Assembly (NCBI GenBank): GCA_003221825.1
Contig: QHUE01000189.1
Location: forward strand, 1 to 10,392
Direction of reading: 5' to 3'
From: Gemmatimonadota bacterium
GTDB taxonomy: Bacteria > Gemmatimonadota > Gemmatimonadetes > Gemmatimonadales > GWC2-71-9
DNA: 10,392 nt
Of this stretch, positions 6,652 through 10,392 are shown piece after piece (positions within the stretch are counted from its first letter, which is position 1; each line of letters begins with the position of its first letter). The position numbers and the translations under genes were made by a program. The notes beneath the pieces are model-generated. The model was given only the letters and a program-made list of their open reading frames with translations. It made no database searches and was not told the origin of the DNA.

Positions 6652-7328
6652 TAAGCCGAGTGCTTTGCTCTGCCGGTGCGCGGCCACCACATCCCGACCC
6701 GCACACGGAAGGTGGACAGCTCTTCCAACCGCTGCGCGCCATTGCTCGGCGCGAAGTCGTAGCGCTCAAGCGTGTACCGCGCGCTGATGTCCAGGCGGCG
6801 TCCCCGCCAGTCCACGCCGACGCCCGCGGCAAGTCCGACATCCGGACTAGAGAGGCCGCTGACGGACACGAGCGGAATCCAGTACCCGCGCAAGACCGCC
6901 GTCACATTTTCAAACCCAAGCGGCACGCGCGTTTCCGCGCCGATCCGCCACGTGGTCCAGTGCTGTCGGGCCAATGAATTGGAAAAACTGCGGAAGCTGA
7001 GCCCGCTCTCCAGGATGAGCCATGGGCGTACTTTCATCCCGCCGCTGATTTGCGCCTCCGCGACGTCGTGGTCTTCCAGGCTCGGCGTCGCCGCACTCGT
7101 GAGCGGGCCTCCTAGCGCCTCGCCATGAATCTGAAACCGCTCGCCCATTGTCACCGCCAGCGCGCCGCCGAACAGCGTGCCCGACGCCGCCACGAGCGTG
7201 CCGGCGTCGACGACACGATGCTCGGCACGCCCGACAAGCAGACCGCCCTGCACGGAGACCTGCCCGGCCGCGAGAGCAGGGACGGCCACCAGGATCGCCA
7301 ATGCGGGTCCCGACACCCTCGGCATCAC
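6651..7328 (-). CDS. Probable outer-membrane beta-barrel protein
   Basis: The protein is about 225 residues with an N-terminal signal peptide (hydrophobic LAILVAVPALAAG, likely cleaved after AAG or AQ-type sites near residue 22). The mature part has alternating hydrophobic/polar strands with aromatic and Gly turns, such as SGGMKVRPWLILESGLSFRS, AVLRGYWIPLVS, GLAAGVGVDWRGRRLDISARYTLERY and a final STFRVRVGMWWP. This pattern suggests a small barrel of about eight strands. No specific family was recognised. The start is ambiguous: GTG 7328 is seven bases after a GGAG and overlaps the upstream stop as GTGA, and ATG 7325 follows at once (GTGATG). It is the last gene of the minus-strand block, so it is probably co-expressed with the kinase and the TPR/Ig protein. 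Function is unknown. Confidence 0.75.
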   Translation of the reverse strand: MMPRVSGPALAILVAVPALAAGQVSVQGGLLVGRAEHRVVDAGTLVAASGTLFGGALAVTMGERFQIHGEALGGPLTSAATPSLEDHDVAEAQISGGMKVRPWLILESGLSFRSFSNSLARQHWTTWRIGAETRVPLGFENVTAVLRGYWIPLVSVSGLSSPDVGLAAGVGVDWRGRRLDISARYTLERYDFAPSNGAQRLEELSTFRVRVGMWWPRTGRAKHSA

Positions 7329-8371
7329 GGGCCGACTCCGGCGGCCGGTGCGACGATCAGCCGCGCTTGAGCGAGCCGTGTCTGGTTGCGATCGCGGATT
7401 GCGCCGTTGGCGGCCGCCCGCTGCGCGCGGCGCTCCGCATTCGCCGCGATGTTGGCCGGAATCTCACGATGCCGCTGGCGAAAAATGAAACCCCCAATGC
7501 CCGCCACAGAGGCGGTAACCGCGATGCCGTCCGCAAATGTGCGCCCACCGCCGTGCAGCTGACCGTTCGCCACCGTTCGTGGAATGACGAGGGCCGCGGC
7601 CGCGATGCCCAGACCCTTGAAGAGCTCCGTGCGAGCCATCGCCGCGGGATGTTGCTCCGGCAGGAGGTCCTCGGGTCGAAGCGCCGCCAGGGTGTCCTCG
7701 AGCGGCGCGTGATCTTGCTGGATGCTGAAATACAGACGCGCGGAGTCCGGCCGATGCGTCAGCTGGCTGACGCCGGACAGGAGCAGTTCGTAACGTCCGG
7801 TCGCGGCCAAGTGGCCATCCGCGAGCAGGCCGTCCCACCGCAGCTCGCGGGGTCCGTCGGTGATGCCCTGATACAGCACCACACCTGCCTGAGCGTCGGC
7901 GCTCCGCAGCTCGACGCGCAGGTCCGCGGCGTGTGTCGTGAGCACCGTGAAGCCCAGCCGCTCGGTGCGTGGATCGATCGTGTCGAACGCGACGGCTCGG
8001 ATGCCCAGGCCGAAGGTCAACCGTTTTGCGTCGCTGAACGCGGCCAGCTCGGCCGGCGTAAACTTCTGCGGCTCCAGGTCCACGAAGGGGTCTCGCTCGA
8101 GTGCGGCCTGGAAGTACACGATGCCGGAGTCTCGCTGCCCGAGCACGACGAGCGCCGCGCCGAGGTACTTGTAGGCGAGGACGCGCTGCTCATGTGTGAC
8201 CACGAAGGGCGAATTCGGCGAAATGATGCGCCTGAGCAGGACCAGCTCGCGCTCGACGTCCAGGGCCGCGTGATAGCGCGCCGCCTGCTCCAACTGGTCG
8301 GCGGTGTTGCCCTGCGCGACCGCCGGTCCCGGAAGCACGAGCAGCAGTCCGGCGAGGACGGCGTGTCTCAA
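7325..8371 (-). CDS. Exported protein with TPR-like and FlgD-Ig-like regions and C-terminal hydrophobic hairpin
   Basis: The protein has 348 residues. A signal peptide covers about residues 1-20 (AVLAGLLLVLPGPAVAQ). Residues 25-115 are helical and TPR-like (YHAALDVERELVLLRRI, YLGAALVVLGQRDSGIVYF), ending in DPFVDLEPQKFTPAELAAF, a motif often seen after TPR units in proteins near PEGA kinases (recall). Residues 140-215 look like a FlgD-type Ig fold, with LRWDGLLADGHLAATGRYEL at 177-196. Two hydrophobic segments follow (about 250-264 and 281-297) around a Gly-rich loop, then an Ala/Arg-rich tail. The start is TTG 8371 overlapping the kinase stop (TTGA). The TTG is favoured because the signal peptide follows directly. 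Its role is unknown. It could be a periplasmic partner or scaffold for the kinase and barrel encoded beside it. Confidence 0.7.
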   Translation of the reverse strand: MRHAVLAGLLLVLPGPAVAQGNTADQLEQAARYHAALDVERELVLLRRIISPNSPFVVTHEQRVLAYKYLGAALVVLGQRDSGIVYFQAALERDPFVDLEPQKFTPAELAAFSDAKRLTFGLGIRAVAFDTIDPRTERLGFTVLTTHAADLRVELRSADAQAGVVLYQGITDGPRELRWDGLLADGHLAATGRYELLLSGVSQLTHRPDSARLYFSIQQDHAPLEDTLAALRPEDLLPEQHPAAMARTELFKGLGIAAAALVIPRTVANGQLHGGGRTFADGIAVTASVAGIGGFIFRQRHREIPANIAANAERRAQRAAANGAIRDRNQTRLAQARLIVAPAAGVGP

Positions 8372-9885
8372 GGCAGATCCCGGAGGGTGATGAGGCCAAG
8401 CCGCGTCGTGTTGCCGGCAACAACGTGGAATGTCGTGTCGAAGGTCGCCGACCCGGGCGCCTTGATCCGCAGGCGGCGTGTTCCTGACGGTACCGCGACA
8501 TCGAAGGCTGTCCCCACCCCGACCTGGCGATCATCGATGTAGATGACGGCGTCCGCCGGGTCCGTGCGCAAACGCACGCGGCCCGGTGGACCGAATGTCG
8601 CGGCGCGCGGAGGATTCGCCGCGAGCCGGGGACGAGCCGGCGCGGGAGCTGGTGAGACCAGCGGCGGCGCGGCCGCGCTTGCCACTGGCGCGGGCGTCTC
8701 CGCTCGCGTCGCCTGTATGGCGAACCACGCGCCCGAGATCAGTACCACGGCTCCGAGGCCAAGTGGCACCAGGACGCGAGGTTGCCGCAGCGATCGTGGG
8801 GCGGCGACGCCGGCTGCCGCACGGGAGTCGCGGGCGTCCGGCAGCGGCGGAAGGACTCCGGTTTCGACGATCGGGACGTGATAGCCGCGCGCCAGCCGCC
8901 GCAGGATGTCTTTCGCGACCCGCTGATCCTCGGAAAAGAACGGCAGGGCTTCGAGGGCGGTGACGAGGTCGGACGTGTTGGTGAACCGGTGCGCCGGATC
9001 CTTCGCGACCAGGCGCGTGATGATCGCCAGGAGCGCGTCGGGGACATCGGCGCGCACACTGCGGAGGTCCGGCGGCGGCGTGAAGTACTGGTGTTGCACG
9101 ACGGCCAATACCGAGCTCGCCTCGAACGGCGCTTCGCCGGCCAACATTTGGAATCCGACGATCCCCAGGGAATACTGATCGCCTTGCGGACCAACCGCGG
9201 CACCGGCGCACTGCTCGGGGCTCATGAACTGCGGCGTCCCCATGACCGCGCCACTGGGCGTCACCTTCGAATCCTCCGCCGCGCGGGCGAGGCCAAAGTC
9301 GGAGACGTAGACGCGCCCTTCCTGATCGATCAGGATGTTCGAGCTCTTGATGTCGCGGTGAACGGTGCCGCGTTCGTGCGCATACGCCAGCGCGCTCGCG
9401 ATGGCCCGCAGCACCGCGACAACCACGGCAATCGGGAGGGCGCCCTGATCCTCGACGATCGCGTCGAGCGAGCGTCCCTCGATGAACTTCATCACGATGT
9501 AGTGGACGCCGCCCGCTTCCCCGACTTGGAAGATCGGCACGATGTTGGGGTGGTCGAGCGCCGCGGCGCGGCGCGCTTCGCGCCGCAGCCGGTCCGCGAC
9601 CGCGCCGCCGTTGGAGGCAGCCGGCAACATGACCTTGAGCGCGACGGGCCGGCGCAGCGACACGTCGAGCGCCTTGAACACCGCGGCCATGCCGCCCCGG
9701 CCGCATTCGCGCTCGATCTCATACTCGCCGCCGAGCACGACACGAATTTGCGCCAGCAGCGGATCTTCGTGTTGCGCGATCAAAGCGACGGTCGCCGAAG
9801 TGGAATCGGCGATTGCCGCTCCGCAAAAGCCACAGAACCGCAAGCCGACCGGCACCTGCGCGGCACAGCGCGGGCAGCGCGTCAC
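8368..9885 (-). CDS. Zinc-ribbon membrane Ser/Thr protein kinase with PEGA domain
   Basis: The protein has 505 residues. A zinc ribbon is formed by C4, C7, C18 and C21. The Hanks-type kinase domain covers about 55-315: Gly loop CGRGGMAAVF 61-70, VALK with K84, likely helix-C E103, HRD 176-178 in HRDIKSSN, DFG 196-198, GTPQFMSPEQ 216-225. All catalytic residues are present, and the Arg before the catalytic Asp suggests control by activation-loop phosphorylation. A single transmembrane helix lies at about 371-390. A Pro/Ala linker follows, then a PEGA domain about 435-500 (VRLRTDPADAVIYIDDRQVG). The topology predicts a cytoplasmic kinase and an external PEGA. GTG 9885 is chosen because the zinc ribbon starts directly after it. 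It overlaps the upstream stop (GTGA), and no clear ribosome site is seen. Substrates are unknown. Neighbours on both sides are exported proteins. Confidence 0.93.
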   Translation of the reverse strand: MTRCPRCAAQVPVGLRFCGFCGAAIADSTSATVALIAQHEDPLLAQIRVVLGGEYEIERECGRGGMAAVFKALDVSLRRPVALKVMLPAASNGGAVADRLRREARRAAALDHPNIVPIFQVGEAGGVHYIVMKFIEGRSLDAIVEDQGALPIAVVVAVLRAIASALAYAHERGTVHRDIKSSNILIDQEGRVYVSDFGLARAAEDSKVTPSGAVMGTPQFMSPEQCAGAAVGPQGDQYSLGIVGFQMLAGEAPFEASSVLAVVQHQYFTPPPDLRSVRADVPDALLAIITRLVAKDPAHRFTNTSDLVTALEALPFFSEDQRVAKDILRRLARGYHVPIVETGVLPPLPDARDSRAAAGVAAPRSLRQPRVLVPLGLGAVVLISGAWFAIQATRAETPAPVASAAAPPLVSPAPAPARPRLAANPPRAATFGPPGRVRLRTDPADAVIYIDDRQVGVGTAFDVAVPSGTRRLRIKAPGSATFDTTFHVVAGNTTRLGLITLRDLP

Positions 9886-10392
9886 GTGCCGGTCGCGGTG
9901 AACGTGAGCGTATTTACACCAGGCGCGGTCGCGGTTGCCGTGTTAGTCCCCGGTGAAGCCCCGAGCGTCAAGGTCGCCTCCGCCAAACCACTTGCGTTCG
10001 TCGTGATCTTCACCTGGCCGGACCCGCCGAAGTTGCCGCCGCCGCCCGTGACCTTGAACGTCACTTGCACTCCCGCTACAGGATGTCCAGCGGGGTCGAC
10101 GACGCGCACGGTGAAAGCCTTGGACAGCGCGACCCCGCGGAGACCGGTTTGTCCGTCGCCACGCACACTGTGCGCTGCAACGCCAGTGCTTCCACCAGTC
10201 AGGGGCGCGGCATTCCAACTGGGCGCGCTGACGTTGCCCGCCAGACTATCGCCGGTCGCCGTGGGGTCGGCGAGGCGGCGCGGCCCGCGCGCATCTCCCC
10301 ACCATGTCGGCAGCATGGAGATCGAGGCGCCGACCTCGTTGAGGACACCCGCCGGCGCGTTGTCGAAGATGTCATTGTCGCGCGCACTGAAA
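9882..10392 (-). CDS. Secreted beta-helix/Ig-like protein, 3' part
   Basis: The frame is open to the window edge, so the start lies outside and the Met at 10316 is internal. The visible 169 residues begin with a region like the end of a parallel beta-helix (FSARDNDIFDNAPAGVLNEV), then STWWGDARGP-like PTWWGDARGPRRLADP, which in such proteins often follows the last helix rung (recall). Residues about 88-169 form a bacterial Ig-like domain of the invasin/Big_1 type: FTVRVVDPAGHPVAGVQVTF, a Gly-rich loop, TTNASGLAEATLTLG, and final NTLTFTATGT. It is probably a large secreted or surface protein. Its stop overlaps the kinase GTG, so it is the most upstream visible gene of that block. Domain calls are by pattern only. 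Confidence 0.7.
   Translation of the reverse strand, partial: FSARDNDIFDNAPAGVLNEVGASISMLPTWWGDARGPRRLADPTATGDSLAGNVSAPSWNAAPLTGGSTGVAAHSVRGDGQTGLRGVALSKAFTVRVVDPAGHPVAGVQVTFKVTGGGGNFGGSGQVKITTNASGLAEATLTLGASPGTNTATATAPGVNTLTFTATGT

Noticed and set aside
7148..8542. 464-residue plus-strand open frame over the minus-strand TPR/Ig gene
   Set aside because: The minus-strand reading has a signal peptide, coherent domains and coupled ends. The plus frame has none of these.
9882..10316. A separate 144-residue gene starting at the Met at 10316
   Set aside because: The frame stays open to the window edge with beta-helix-like residues upstream of this Met, so it is internal to a larger partial gene.

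Overview
The window is a GC-rich, almost fully coding stretch from what looks like a Gemmatimonadota-type bacterium. That placement is inferred from style: a zinc-ribbon Ser/Thr kinase with a C-terminal PEGA domain, a secreted beta-helix/Ig-like protein, GTG/TTG starts and stop-start overlaps. No rRNA or other marker gene is present to confirm it. Two convergent polycistronic blocks meet tail to tail at about 6644-6650, and neither block has its promoter in the window.

Plus strand, 1-6643, is a branched-chain amino acid block followed by a phenylalanine gene. The order is the 3' part of a short ACT-domain acetolactate synthase regulatory subunit (ilvN/ilvM type), ilvC (ketol-acid reductoisomerase), leuC and leuD (isopropylmalate isomerase subunits), leuB (3-isopropylmalate dehydrogenase), ilvD (dihydroxyacid dehydratase) and pheA (prephenate dehydratase). 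Together they cover most steps of valine/isoleucine synthesis after acetolactate and the leucine branch after LeuA. leuA and the catalytic ilvB are not in the window. leuC, leuD, leuB and ilvD each start on the stop of the gene before (GTGA, a 7-nt overlap, ATGA, GTGA), which suggests translational coupling.

Two places in this block are abnormal. First, the ilvN-type frame runs into ilvC with no stop codon, through a perfect 28-bp REP-like palindrome (206-233) that is codon-aligned in the linker. Second, ilvD loses its last few dozen residues at about 5938-5948, where the sequence becomes, in a different frame, a pheA lacking its first roughly 40 residues. This is the signature of a deletion joining the two genes, or of an assembly error.

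Minus strand, 10392-6651, is a four-gene envelope/signalling block, also with overlapping start and stop codons. It runs from the end of a large secreted protein (beta-helix-like region plus Ig-like domain), to a zinc-ribbon Ser/Thr kinase with one transmembrane helix and an extracytoplasmic PEGA domain, to an exported TPR-like/FlgD-Ig-like protein with a hydrophobic C-terminal hairpin, to a small probable outer-membrane beta-barrel. The function of this set is unknown. The order suggests a kinase physically and genetically linked to envelope components.

No RNA genes, CRISPR array, transposase, integrase or phage gene was seen, and there is no gene-free stretch over about 60 bases.
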